In this document: one piece after another, positions 1-6,776 of the stretch
How the letters are laid out: the number at the start of each line of letters is the position of its first letter
Position numbering within the stretch: the first letter of the stretch is position 1
Assembly (NCBI GenBank): GCA_038078755.1
Contig: JBBTSQ010000033.1
Location: 1-37,659, forward strand
DNA from: JBBTSQ01 sp038078755
GTDB taxonomy: Bacteria; Patescibacteriota; Minisyncoccia; Phycocordibacterales; JBAYGS01
Reading direction: 5' to 3'
DNA: 37,659 bases
Translations under genes and position numbers: made by a program
The notes under the pieces: model-generated
Database searches by the model: none
What the model saw: the letters and a program-made list of their open reading frames with translations, nothing else
What the model was told of the DNA's origin: nothing

Positions 1-34
1 TTACAGGATTGGATTTTCCAAGTCTTCTACCGAG

Positions 35-70
35 AGGTCTCATTTGGCGCCAGCCAGGTGAGACCTTTTT
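35..70 (+). terminator. Rho-independent terminator upstream of ddl
   Basis: The 8-bp arms at 35-42 and 59-66 pair perfectly, the loop holds a second small stem (TGGC/GCCA), and a T-run follows at 66-71. It ends whatever gene lies left of the window. The 34 bases before it give no recognisable protein end in any frame. Confidence 0.7.
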
Positions 71-104
71 TAATTTCTGTGGATTCTTTTGAATTTTTGA
101 GTGC

Positions 105-116
105 TATAATCTATAG
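105..116 (+). promoter_or_regulatory. Leaderless promoter of ddl (extended -10)
   Basis: TGCTATAAT ends at 110 and is followed by exactly six bases and then the ATG at 117. A start site 6-7 bases after the -10 box would fall on the A of the ATG. No Shine-Dalgarno sequence is visible. Confidence 0.6.
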
Positions 117-1088
117 ATGTTTCGTAAGACTAGAGTCGCCGTCCTTTCGGGCGGTCCATCATCAGAATACGACGTGTCGCTCAAAACTGGGCGCACCGTG
201 CTCGACAGCCTACCTGAAGAGTACATTGGCCACGATATTTTTATTGATAAAGCTGGCAATTGGCATTTTGAAGGTATCCGCCGCGAGCCAAAAGATATTT
301 TAAAAAAAGTAGATGTCGTCTTCAATGCGCTTCACGGCGAATTTGGTGAGGATGGCAAGTTACAAAAACTACTCGACAGTTTTGGAGTGCCATATACCGG
401 CTCTGGCGCACTCGGCTCGGCGATTGGGATGAACAAAGTGTTGACTAAAAGATTGTGCAAGACGCACGGTATTAAGACGGCGCATCACACCGTACTCAAA
501 CAGCACGAACTGACGCATGCAAAAGTGGTTGAGCTTTTTAAAACGTTTCCTATGCCGGCAATCGTCAAACCGGTGGCATCTGGTTCGTCGGTCGGTGTCT
601 CGGTGGCGCGGACACTTCCCGAACTGTCTCGCGCGCTCGTCCACGCTTTTGAATACGGACCGGAGGCGATTATCGAAGAATATATTGTCGGCAAAGAAGC
701 GACGTGTGGTGTGATTGAACATTTTAGAGGACACCCGTTGTACGCCCTGATGCCGGTTGAGATCATCTTGCCACGAAAAGACGGCGCGGTGTTCGACTAC
801 ACTGCAAAATATACTGGCGGGGCGAAAGAGCTGTGTCCGGGCTCATTTACTCCTGCCGAAAAGAAACAGATTCAAGATGCGGCGATCGCTGTCCACAAAG
901 TGCTCGGGCTCAAACACTACTCACGATCGGATTTTATCGTTCATCCAAAGCGGGGAGTGTACCTACTCGAAGTCAACACGTTGCCGGGAATGACTCGCGA
1001 GTCATTGTTCCCACTCGCGCTTTCTGCGGTTGGAAGTTCGATTTCGGAATTTGTGGGACACACCTTAAAACTTGCACTGAAGAGATAA
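117..1088 (+). CDS. ddl: D-alanine--D-alanine ligase
   Basis: ATP-dependent ligase that makes the D-Ala-D-Ala dipeptide for peptidoglycan precursors in the cytoplasm. At 323 residues it is of normal family length. The N-terminal motif GGPSSEYDVSLKTG (residues 13-26) is the Ddl signature. It is followed by the HGEFGEDGKLQ motif and PYTGSG, the ATP-grasp segment KPVASGSSVGVSVA, and the C-terminal metal-binding EVNTLPGMT. All catalytic landmarks look intact. The start is the first ATG after the -10 box, giving a protein that begins MFRKTRVAVLSGG as Ddl proteins do. It stands alone here, away from the mraY-murG cluster 23 kb downstream. No odd features. Confidence 0.95.
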   Translation: MFRKTRVAVLSGGPSSEYDVSLKTGRTVLDSLPEEYIGHDIFIDKAGNWHFEGIRREPKDILKKVDVVFNALHGEFGEDGKLQKLLDSFGVPYTGSGALGSAIGMNKVLTKRLCKTHGIKTAHHTVLKQHELTHAKVVELFKTFPMPAIVKPVASGSSVGVSVARTLPELSRALVHAFEYGPEAIIEEYIVGKEATCGVIEHFRGHPLYALMPVEIILPRKDGAVFDYTAKYTGGAKELCPGSFTPAEKKQIQDAAIAVHKVLGLKHYSRSDFIVHPKRGVYLLEVNTLPGMTRESLFPLALSAVGSSISEFVGHTLKLALKR

Positions 1089-1122
1089 ATCGCGTACAGT
1101 AGCGCCGGAACTGTTTTTAAAG

Positions 1123-1240
1123 ATTAATTAAATTGCTTTAGATGCGAGGCGTAAGCGAGACTTGCGACTAAAACGTATAGCTAATACGTTGTAGGAGTAA
1201 ACGAGCGAAGCAACGATGCAGATGAGGTAATTTAATTAAT
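1123..1240. repeat. Inverted repeat bracketing a 94-bp spacer
   Basis: Perfect 12-bp A+T arms at 1123-1134 and 1229-1240 enclose a G+C-richer segment. Inside it lies a second 7-bp hairpin (1172-1178 with 1184-1190). It fills the gap between ddl and the next small gene. No T-run follows, so it is not a simple terminator. A similar arrangement occurs at 30875-30965. Confidence 0.6.
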
Positions 1241-1254
1241 TTTGAGAGAAAGGA

Positions 1255-1446
1255 ATGTCTATGCGTAGCGGTCTGTGTCAGCCCTGTTTAGCGGGCAATC
1301 ACGCGGGATGTGTGACAGGAGATAATGTCGGCTTTCATTGCTCGTGTGCGCGGTGTCGAGTTGATCGATTCAACAGGCTCGCGGAGGCAAAAAATCCAGC
1401 TGTCTCTGAAAAGCTCAAATGGAAGCCCCGCCGCAAGAAGCACTAA
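1255..1446 (+). CDS. Small cysteine-rich, zinc-ribbon-like protein
   Basis: A 63-residue basic protein that I cannot name. Cysteines occur as CQPC near residues 8-11, a second group HAGC, and CSCARC near residues 31-36, a spacing that suggests one small zinc-binding knuckle. The tail is lysine/arginine-rich and ends in RRKKH, which would suit nucleic acid or ribosome binding. It is preceded by a good Shine-Dalgarno (GAAAGGA, about 3 bases before the ATG), unlike most genes in the window. An in-frame ATG two codons later (1261) is an alternative start. A hairpin follows directly. Being real is supported by the RBS, cysteine pattern and terminator. Function is unknown. Confidence 0.6.
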   Translation: MSMRSGLCQPCLAGNHAGCVTGDNVGFHCSCARCRVDRFNRLAEAKNPAVSEKLKWKPRRKKH

Positions 1447-1450
1447 AAAC

Positions 1451-1479
1451 ATCCCCCGCCAACTACGTTGGCGGGGGAT
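1451..1479. terminator. Bidirectional terminator between convergent genes
   Basis: Perfect 13-bp stem (1451-1463 with 1467-1479) with loop TAC. On the minus strand a T-run (GTTTTTAG) follows, so it best serves the DUF2975 gene; it also closes the small gene at 1255. Confidence 0.8.
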
Positions 1480-1508
1480 TAATCATTACAATTGCTCTAT
1501 ATGTCTTG

Positions 1509-1988
1509 TTACACCGGTAAATTGTTTTTTGATTTTGTGTCCAAAATATTTTGTACAATCTGCTCAAACAGAGATGCGATACTAACGGCTGTGCCAGCGA
1601 CAGCAATCGCCAATAGTCCCATAAAAACTCCGCCTGCGGCATCATCATTACCATGGTTTAGCATGATGAAAATTTCTCCTATTACCACAAAACCAATGGC
1701 GACCAAGGCAGAGTGTCGTATGGTCCGCAGAGATTGTATTGTCTGTTGCGAGAATGTTTTATTTTCTTTGACATATCCCAATACTTTGAATATCTGGAAC
1801 AGTGCCACAAAAAAGGAAATCGAGCCTATGTACACAAATGCCAGAAACGGATCTTTGAAATACATTTCAAAGTTTGTGGCGTTCGCGTTCACACCCTCGA
1901 TGTGAGGTTCCCAAAGCAAAAAGGCAAGGGCGAGGGTGCCGATGAACACGGTAACTGTTTGAAGGAATAGTACGGGACTTTTTTGCAT
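1509..1988 (-). CDS. DUF2975 family membrane protein
   Basis: 159 residues with four predicted membrane segments (about 5-27, 47-68, 90-112, 120-145). The end matches the DUF2975 pattern: NHGNDDAAGG, then a helix, then a tail of the type ILDTKSKNNL. The family is of unknown function. In other bacteria its members are often encoded beside small HTH regulators, but no such partner is visible here. The ATG at 1988 gives a protein with a short positively charged start before helix 1. Convergent with the cysteine-rich gene at 1255, sharing its terminator. Confidence 0.8.
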   Translation of the reverse strand: MQKSPVLFLQTVTVFIGTLALAFLLWEPHIEGVNANATNFEMYFKDPFLAFVYIGSISFFVALFQIFKVLGYVKENKTFSQQTIQSLRTIRHSALVAIGFVVIGEIFIMLNHGNDDAAGGVFMGLLAIAVAGTAVSIASLFEQIVQNILDTKSKNNLPV

Positions 1989-2123
1989 AGACGTTCATTA
2001 TAACACTATCTAATGAGTGTAAGTTACTGTTTTCGAGCTATTCTATCGTGTATCACGAGTCACTAAGTATATTGCTTCGCCAAGCCTCGCAATCTACGTA
2101 AGTGCTCGCGACCCCGGCTCACC

Positions 2124-2143
2124 ATCGCATTTGCTAATGCGAT
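2124..2143. repeat. Small hairpin downstream of tRNA-Ala(GGC)
   Basis: An 8-bp perfect stem (2124-2131 with 2136-2143), extended by imperfect ACC/GGT pairing. No T-run. It could be a processing or termination structure for the minus-strand tRNA transcript. Confidence 0.45.
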
Positions 2144-2155
2144 ATGGTTGCGCCT

Positions 2156-2207
2156 TCCACAAAAGCACAAAATTCCGCGCAGGTGGAATGTTTGTGTCTT
2201 TTGTGGA
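2156..2207. repeat. Imperfect hairpin abutting the 3' end of tRNA-Ala(GGC)
   Basis: The outer arms TCCACAAAAG and CTTTTGTGGA pair perfectly and the inner arms nearly so. The right arm overlaps the last bases of the minus-strand tRNA (2204-2207). The hairpin at 11861-11910 has the same layout next to a tRNA-like sequence. Confidence 0.6.
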
Positions 2208-2274
2208 CCTATGGGGAATCGAACCCCACACTCGAGCATGCCATGCCCGCGTATTACCACTATACTATAGGCCC
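2204..2274 (-). tRNA. tRNA-Ala (anticodon GGC)
   Basis: Read on the minus strand the acceptor GGGCCTA pairs with TAGGTCC and includes the G3-U70 pair that marks alanine tRNAs. The D arm is GTAT/ATAC, the anticodon stem CGGGC/GCTCG holds the loop ATGGCAT (anticodon GGC), and the T arm is TGGGG-TTCGATT-CCCCA. The discriminator is A. The CCA end is not encoded. It is 71 nt, with a short D loop. A promoter TTGCCG-N18-TACAAT lies at 2286-2315. It is divergent from tRNA-Ala(TGC). Confidence 0.9.
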
Positions 2275-2285
2275 GCGTGGGCATT

Positions 2286-2315
2286 ATTGTACTCGAAAAT
2301 AGTATCGGCCGGCAA
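2286..2315 (-). promoter_or_regulatory. Promoter of tRNA-Ala(GGC)
   Basis: Minus-strand -35 TTGCCG (2310-2315), 18-base spacer, -10 TACAAT (2286-2291), about 11 bases before the tRNA 5' end. It lies back to back with the plus-strand promoter of tRNA-Ala(TGC). Confidence 0.5.
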
Positions 2316-2319
2316 ATAG

Positions 2320-2347
2320 TTGCTTTTTGTCTCAAATCGGTTATTAT
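2320..2347 (+). promoter_or_regulatory. Promoter of tRNA-Ala(TGC)
   Basis: TTGCTT (2320-2325), 16-base spacer, TATTAT (2342-2347), then 11 bases to the mature tRNA at 2359. Confidence 0.45.
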
Positions 2348-2358
2348 GTTCAGGTATT

Positions 2359-2431
2359 GGGCCCTTAGCTCATCTGGTAGAGCACCTCATTTGCAATGAG
2401 GGGGTGGCAGGTTCGAGTCCTGTAGGGTCCA
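2359..2431 (+). tRNA. tRNA-Ala (anticodon TGC), integration target
   Basis: A 73-nt cloverleaf. Acceptor GGGCCCT pairs with AGGGTCC and includes G3-U70. The D arm is GCTC/GAGC, the anticodon stem CCTCA/TGAGG holds the loop TTTGCAA (anticodon TGC), the T loop is TTCGAGT, and the discriminator is A. No encoded CCA. The 3' half is overlapped on the other strand by the last 62 bases of the serine recombinase gene, the usual mark of an element integrated in a tRNA 3' end. Confidence 0.95.
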
Positions 2432-3911
2432 CAGTAGCAGACAAAGGAGACAGAATTACCTCTTTCGCCTTGAAAACATTAGCTATTTGTTTAGTTCCAA
2501 AAATGTTACCATTAAAGGTGACACCTGAAGGAAATTGAAACCATTGAAGTTTGGTTTGTGTACTTATATCTGCATTTTTCCAAATAGAACTTGGCTTTCT
2601 TAGATACTCTTCTGCAAACTCAACGGCTTCCTCCGGTGATCCGGTGGTATTACCCAACATCACAAGTGTCGCCTGATTTTCCAACTCTTTCTTTTCTACA
2701 AGATCTAGTTGTTCTTTAAGTGTCGCATCACTGATGACTCCCTTGAGATTCTTTTGGATCAGCTGGTTTTTTCTTTCTGCACACTCAATGAGTTGAGATT
2801 CTAGTTTTGATGCTTCATTGCGTTTGTCACTTGTAATATCATGGAATTTTTCTCGAACCAGACGCTTTAGTTTTGTAATGTGTTCATCTTTGAAGCCAAA
2901 GGAGTCCATATGGAACATAAAACGTCTTTCGAACTCATCTCGTTCGTAGTTACTACCTTTTCCTCCAAAACGATAGTATGGATATTTACCTTTAGCAAAG
3001 CTACCAGTAAGTTTTAGACCCGACGGATTAAAGACAAAACGTCTTAGTGGAAATGCTGGATTATCCGTCTTATACTCCGATACTTTATGCCCTTTGTTTT
3101 TAAGGATTCTTTGCACTTGGTGGAACAGGTCATCGGGTATAATTGCCTCAAAAGTGCCTTTATGGCACTCTTTGAACTTATTGATTTGAGCAGTATATAA
3201 CTCATTACGAAGCATGGCGTAAAAATAACCTCTACTCAATGGTTTCCCATTTTTCTTTATAAGCCCCTCATTGGTCATTTGTTTCCAGACCGCATCTGTT
3301 GCTTGAAGACCTGTAGCAACAAGCTCAAACGCTCGACGCACCAGTGGAGCCATTTCATTTGGGACTATGGTTGCTCTACCAACCACTTTTGTATTTGAAT
3401 ATCCAATCGGAGCACCCCACACATAGCGTCCCTCTCTCACTGCGTCGCGCATTCCATTTGAACATCGTTCTGCGCGCACATCATTATCAAACTGTGCAAT
3501 ATTAGCCATAGTATTTTCCATAAATCTGCCGACGGGTGTGTCCTCGATCTGTTCCGTGGTTGATTTAATACTAACTCCATAACGCTTGAGTAAAATACGA
3601 AGTTGGCTGTAGTCGTCAGTATTACGCGATAACCGGTCGATTTTATATACAATCACTGCAGTAATTCCGTTTTTCTTTTGAGCACAGAATGCAAGTAGTT
3701 TTTGTAGCTCCGTTCGATTTGCGGTCTTCGCACTCTCTCCACGTTCTATAAAGACTTCAACTGTCTCATAACCGTTCTTGATTACATACTCACGACAAGT
3801 TTTCTCTTGCGTAGATAAAGAGTTGCCCTCCTCTGCCTGTTCAATAGTTGATACGCGACAGTAGATAACTACTTTCTTAACAGCACTTCTGTTTGATTCC
3901 GGATTGTTCAT
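2370..3911 (-). CDS. Large serine recombinase (integrase)
   Basis: 513 residues. The N-terminal resolvase domain (about 12-155) has YCRVS with the nucleophile Ser21 and the KIDRLSRN motif. A Recombinase domain follows (about 165-265), with WGAPIGY at its start, then a beta-ribbon region (about 300-345) and a coiled coil (about 375-435). The beta-ribbon keeps the family outline (PLRRFVF, LTGSFAKGKYPYYRF), but the positions where relatives have zinc-binding cysteines are N, S, F and G. The last 21 codons read across the tRNA-Ala(TGC) gene on the opposite strand, and the stop lies inside it. The start ATG overlaps the stop of the small gene upstream (ATGA). It should catalyse integration and excision of the 2.4-12.2 kb element. 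Confidence 0.93.
   Translation of the reverse strand: MNNPESNRSAVKKVVIYCRVSTIEQAEEGNSLSTQEKTCREYVIKNGYETVEVFIERGESAKTANRTELQKLLAFCAQKKNGITAVIVYKIDRLSRNTDDYSQLRILLKRYGVSIKSTTEQIEDTPVGRFMENTMANIAQFDNDVRAERCSNGMRDAVREGRYVWGAPIGYSNTKVVGRATIVPNEMAPLVRRAFELVATGLQATDAVWKQMTNEGLIKKNGKPLSRGYFYAMLRNELYTAQINKFKECHKGTFEAIIPDDLFHQVQRILKNKGHKVSEYKTDNPAFPLRRFVFNPSGLKLTGSFAKGKYPYYRFGGKGSNYERDEFERRFMFHMDSFGFKDEHITKLKRLVREKFHDITSDKRNEASKLESQLIECAERKNQLIQKNLKGVISDATLKEQLDLVEKKELENQATLVMLGNTTGSPEEAVEFAEEYLRKPSSIWKNADISTQTKLQWFQFPSGVTFNGNIFGTKQIANVFKAKEVILSPLSATVDPTGLEPATPSLQMRCSTR
2418..2433 (+). other. Proposed left attachment site in the tRNA 3' end
   Basis: The 16 bases TCCTGTAGGGTCCACA recur at 12143-12158 in the same orientation with two changes. 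With the recombinase gene next to it, this is the likely recombination core of the element. The exact crossover point cannot be seen. Confidence 0.5.
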
Positions 3912-4102
3912 GATATTTTCTTTTTCATAATATATGCTTGCACCAATATGGTAGCAAGGTATTCCAATGCTCGATCCTCAGAGACAGCAGAACTCAGTGT
4001 GGTGGTCAGGACCAGAAGCCCTTGACTATTGTATCGCTTATATGTTTTTTCAGCGAGACAGTCACTTTTATTTTTGTTGAGTTGAGTGTGTTTGTTTTCC
4101 AT
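3908..4102 (-). CDS. Small protein translationally coupled to the recombinase
   Basis: 64 residues from the ATG at 4102; the frame stays open to 4150, but the extra 16 codons cover a terminator hairpin, so the internal start is preferred. Lysine-rich, with a segment (ALEYLATILVQAYIMKKK) that looks like one amphipathic helix near the end. Its stop overlaps the recombinase ATG by four bases, so the two are probably translated together. It may be an accessory of the recombinase (for example a directionality factor), but this is inferred from position alone. Confidence 0.6.
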   Translation of the reverse strand: MENKHTQLNKNKSDCLAEKTYKRYNSQGLLVLTTTLSSAVSEDRALEYLATILVQAYIMKKKIS

Positions 4103-4104
4103 AC

Positions 4105-4133
4105 AAAAGCCCACGGGGGTGAGTCCGTGGGCT
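4105..4133 (-). terminator. Minus-strand terminator upstream of the recombinase pair
   Basis: AGCCCACGG/CCGTGGGCT (4108-4116 with 4125-4133) followed on the minus strand by TTTTG. It ends the 4184-6484 operon and sits five bases before the start codon at 4102, so recombinase expression may depend on read-through. Confidence 0.7.
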
Positions 4134-4183
4134 AATGCTAGTGACGTCACCCAGAACCATTGAAGGTCCTGGTGATATTCTCT

Positions 4184-4927
4184 CTACTTTCTTTGATGCG
4201 AGATACTACCCTTAAGTTTTAACTTATCCGTAGAAGAATTAGGATGTTTTGGTGTTGCAATGTATTTTCTAACCATCTCAAAAGTAACCGTTTTGTAGCC
4301 ATACTTATCTCTCAGTAGTTCTGCTATAACTTGTTCCTTATATTCACCACGACGTTCTGCTGGTTTTACGCCCAGATCATAACACAACTTTTCTTTTGTT
4401 TTTTCATTTAATAGAGAAATAAGAAAATTACGATCTTTATTTAAGGACGTTCGAATGCGCCCTGTATTTCCGCCCTGAGCCTCTATGGATCTTTTAATAT
4501 GGGTCCAGTTTTTATTTATTATTTTGATGACATTCTCTCGACTTGAAGCATCGAGAATATAGAGTCCCACATAAGATTGCTTCAATTTTTTCATAGCACT
4601 CTCTATATTCGTATTTTCGAGCTTATCAGGATAGCTGATCTCAAGGGTCATTGCTGCAGGCTCTTGGTCTGAAGAGAAGCGGTTAAATTGAATAAAGTTT
4701 CTCATTGCCTGATAACAGACAGGGGAGAGTTTATGACGATTAAGGAGTTCCATACTAAGACTCAATAATGATTCTATGGGAATGAACTGCGTTTTCTCAT
4801 TTAATAACCCACCAGTGGGTATCCCAGCTCTTAGACGAATTACCCCAACCTCATCACGGAATGATTTGCTAAGGGCAAGTTTGTAGACTTGCTCTATGTC
4901 TTTTTTTAATACCTCACCCTTTGTCAT
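4184..4927 (-). CDS. Protein of unknown function in the element
   Basis: 247 residues, mixed alpha/beta by eye, no membrane segment and no signal peptide. I do not recognise it. Residues 1-75 include a leucine-rich helical stretch (IPIESLLSLSMELLNRHKL). The C-terminal third is basic (KPAERRGEYKEQVIAELLRDKYGYKT) and could bind nucleic acid. It starts three bases after the stop of the HTH gene at 4931 and ends before the terminator at 4105-4133, so it is the last gene of the minus-strand operon 4184-6484. The start ATG is the first in frame. Given the neighbour resembling a terminase small subunit, a replication or packaging role is conceivable but not shown. Confidence 0.7.
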   Translation of the reverse strand: MTKGEVLKKDIEQVYKLALSKSFRDEVGVIRLRAGIPTGGLLNEKTQFIPIESLLSLSMELLNRHKLSPVCYQAMRNFIQFNRFSSDQEPAAMTLEISYPDKLENTNIESAMKKLKQSYVGLYILDASSRENVIKIINKNWTHIKRSIEAQGGNTGRIRTSLNKDRNFLISLLNEKTKEKLCYDLGVKPAERRGEYKEQVIAELLRDKYGYKTVTFEMVRKYIATPKHPNSSTDKLKLKGSISHQRK

Positions 4928-4930
4928 AAT

Positions 4931-5392
4931 TTATTTTTGATACTCGATTCGTATTGCTGCCATACGTTTCGCCATATCGAGAGCCGGTCTTGTTGAAGGA
5001 TCAATCTTTCCGAAATCTTCCGGCATTTTTCTCTCCGCATACCATCGTGCCGTCGCCACATCCGTTCCCAAAGCGTCTACGATCGTCTTTACGGCTCTTA
5101 ATTTCGGTATTTGGCGACAAGCCTCCATTATGGTGGAAAACTCCGGGTGAAGCTCTTTAAAGTATTTATACTGATCCACTGAAATACCTATGCTAATACA
5201 GGCTAATTCGATCGTTACACCATACTTAAATGCTTCGATGAGTCGCTCGACCTTTCCTCTATTGAGATACCATGCGTTAGCTGATTTCTTAACAGAAAAC
5301 TCGCCAAAGAGCTTATCCTTGATTACATATGCCACTCGTTCTTTTGGAATAAGTTTTTCTCGGGATTCAATGCTTAATGCAATGTTCACCAT
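4931..5392 (-). CDS. HTH protein resembling phage terminase small subunit
   Basis: 153 residues. The middle part contains a helix-turn-helix (KVERLIEAFKYGVTIELACI, then SIGISVDQYKYF) and then the pattern LGTDVATARWYAERKMPEDFG. The combination of a helical N-terminal DNA-binding unit and a W-x-x-ERK-type tail is common in small terminase-like and phage-associated DNA-binding proteins. It lies 12 bases after the repeat protein stop and three bases before the next start, so all three are one operon. No large terminase subunit, portal or capsid gene is present, so it more likely serves the element as a DNA-binding factor than in packaging. Confidence 0.65.
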   Translation of the reverse strand: MVNIALSIESREKLIPKERVAYVIKDKLFGEFSVKKSANAWYLNRGKVERLIEAFKYGVTIELACISIGISVDQYKYFKELHPEFSTIMEACRQIPKLRAVKTIVDALGTDVATARWYAERKMPEDFGKIDPSTRPALDMAKRMAAIRIEYQK

Positions 5393-5404
5393 AACAACAT
5401 TATA

Positions 5405-6484
5405 TCACCGACAATTCATTGTGCCGCCACCATCAACATAACAAGTAATCCTGTTCCCTTGATTGTCAGTGTAGTTCACATTTCCACCCCCGTCGACGTA
5501 GGATGTCCCTGAAAAACCTGAGCTACCGCTATAGTTAGTATTGCCACCACCATCCGTATACGAGGTTGTCCTGAATCCCTTGTTGGTATTACAACTGGTA
5601 TTACCCCCACCATCTTCATAGCAACTAGCGCTGTTCCCATAACTATCGCTGTAATGAGTATTACCCCCGCCATCAACATAGGATGTCCCGGAATAGCCAT
5701 TCGGTCCTGTGTAGTGGGTAATACCACCTCCATCAACATATGATTGTCCCTTCCCAAAAATAATGTTCGGGATCTTTACTTCATAGTTCTTTGGGATCGA
5801 TGATCTATTGCTCTCGCCGAGCAAGGTGTAACTGTTTACAGGAGTTGGATTGGAGTAAGTGTTTGGAATATAAGAAGGACGTGCTAAGGCGTCTTGGATC
5901 TGCCTCTTTTGCTCATCAAGATGTGCTTTTGTGATAATCCACTGAGCATCTAGATTCTCTCTAATTTCTCTTGAGCGCTCCTGACTCTTTTCGTATTCTA
6001 GAATAATCCTGACTGACTCAGCTAATTTAATCGCTTTCTCTTCACTATCAACCTGATTCCATTTCTCAAAAAAATAATAGTACCTCTTTTGACCTAATGA
6101 GTTGGTGAGCGTTAGAGCCGGCCATCCTTTTTGGATTGCTTCTGTGAAGTACTGTTCCTCTATCTCTTCCCATGTCTGAGTTGGAAGAGATCTCACGGAA
6201 ATGGGATCTGGTATAAAGCTTTTCGGGAGAGAAGGGAGAGTTTTATGCTGAGTTGTTTTTTTATCCTGCGGCGGTACTGCCTTATCGGCCGGCACTCCTC
6301 CAAACTTCTTAGCAAGAATATCATAGTCAATGACTTCAGTGGGTTTAGATACTTCTAACGATTGATCTACCTTATTATTAAGTATATTCCAAGTAAATGG
6401 GTTCCACCAAGCTGCGTAAGTAGCCTGTGGGAGTAATAGCACAAAAGTCATTACAAACAGCAAAACTCGTATTGAATTTTTCAT
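5405..6484 (-). CDS. Secreted protein with six 20-residue DGGG repeats
   Basis: 359 residues from the ATG at 6484. An upstream in-frame ATG (6577) is rejected because it would translate the structured leader and hide the signal peptide. Residues 1-24 form a clear signal peptide (MKNSIRVLLFVMTF..ATYA) followed by AWWNPFTW. Residues about 60-215 are proline- and charge-rich, then helical (an EYEKSQERSREIRENLDAQ type). The last 112 residues (bases about 5408-5743) are five full 20-residue repeats plus a partial sixth of the form (S/C)Y-x-DGGGN-T-x-(Y/C). Repeats 3 and 6 carry paired cysteines in place of S and Y. The regular glycine/tyrosine pattern suggests a beta-solenoid or hairpin stack on the outside of the cell. 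No family recognised; adhesion or surface display is a guess. Confidence 0.8.
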   Translation of the reverse strand: MKNSIRVLLFVMTFVLLLPQATYAAWWNPFTWNILNNKVDQSLEVSKPTEVIDYDILAKKFGGVPADKAVPPQDKKTTQHKTLPSLPKSFIPDPISVRSLPTQTWEEIEEQYFTEAIQKGWPALTLTNSLGQKRYYYFFEKWNQVDSEEKAIKLAESVRIILEYEKSQERSREIRENLDAQWIITKAHLDEQKRQIQDALARPSYIPNTYSNPTPVNSYTLLGESNRSSIPKNYEVKIPNIIFGKGQSYVDGGGITHYTGPNGYSGTSYVDGGGNTHYSDSYGNSASCYEDGGGNTSCNTNKGFRTTSYTDGGGNTNYSGSSGFSGTSYVDGGGNVNYTDNQGNRITCYVDGGGTMNCR

Positions 6485-6685
6485 AGGGATGGGTTTTTGA
6501 CCGAGGGCACTGTATGCAGTAAGCCCCTCGCCAGCGATAGCTTGCGCTACCCATGCCCGTTTCCAGACATGACCCATCCCTGAGTGCTCTGACGAGGAGC
6601 TTGCTACCAGGGATGGGGTTTATTATTCGGGCCATATCTCAAGTTGTTACTCGAGGGTTAGGTCGCTATGTTTTATTAATCGGAC
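6485..6685 (-). promoter_or_regulatory. Structured 5' leader RNA, possible switch
   Basis: About 200 nt lie between the promoter and the ATG at 6484. Read on the minus strand, a strand CCATCCCT (6605-6612) can pair with AGGGATGG (6572-6580 region), but the same middle strand can instead pair with ACCCATCCCT (6485-6494), which touches the start codon. Between them are a CATGTC/GGGCATG stem, a 6-bp stem with a GCAA tetraloop, and a CGAGGGGC/GCCCTCG stem. I could not match it to a known riboswitch class. Confidence 0.5.
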
Positions 6686-6691
6686 GGTATT

Positions 6692-6719
6692 ACTATATCA
6701 CAAAGACTAGGACACTCAA
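6692..6719 (-). promoter_or_regulatory. Promoter of the 4184-6484 operon
   Basis: Minus-strand TTGAGT (6714-6719), 16-base spacer, TATAGT (6692-6697). It predicts a start near 6685 and a long leader. Confidence 0.5.
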
Positions 6720-6776
6720 GAAAGACGAACAGGGTTAAAGAAGTTTAATAAAATTACGGCTATAACAGTTACGTAT

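Noticed and set aside
1..34. C-terminus of an upstream gene
   Set aside because: Three frames give short tails with no recognisable motif; too little sequence to call.
2063..2335. A 90-codon minus-strand frame
   Set aside because: It runs through the whole tRNA-Ala(GGC) gene and its hairpin; the tRNA explains the sequence.
4931..5392. Evidence for a prophage
   Set aside because: Only a small-terminase-like HTH protein is present; no capsid, portal, tail or large terminase genes.
5405..5750. CRISPR-like array from the 60-bp periodicity
   Set aside because: The periodicity is a protein repeat in frame with diverged codons; no repeat-spacer pattern, and no cas genes in the window.
6485..6577. 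N-terminal extension of the DGGG-repeat protein
   Set aside because: It would place 31 codons before an excellent signal peptide and consist of the structured leader.
6485..6685. Assignment of the leader to a known riboswitch class
   Set aside because: No conserved core of the classes I could recall is present, so it is left as an unassigned structured RNA.
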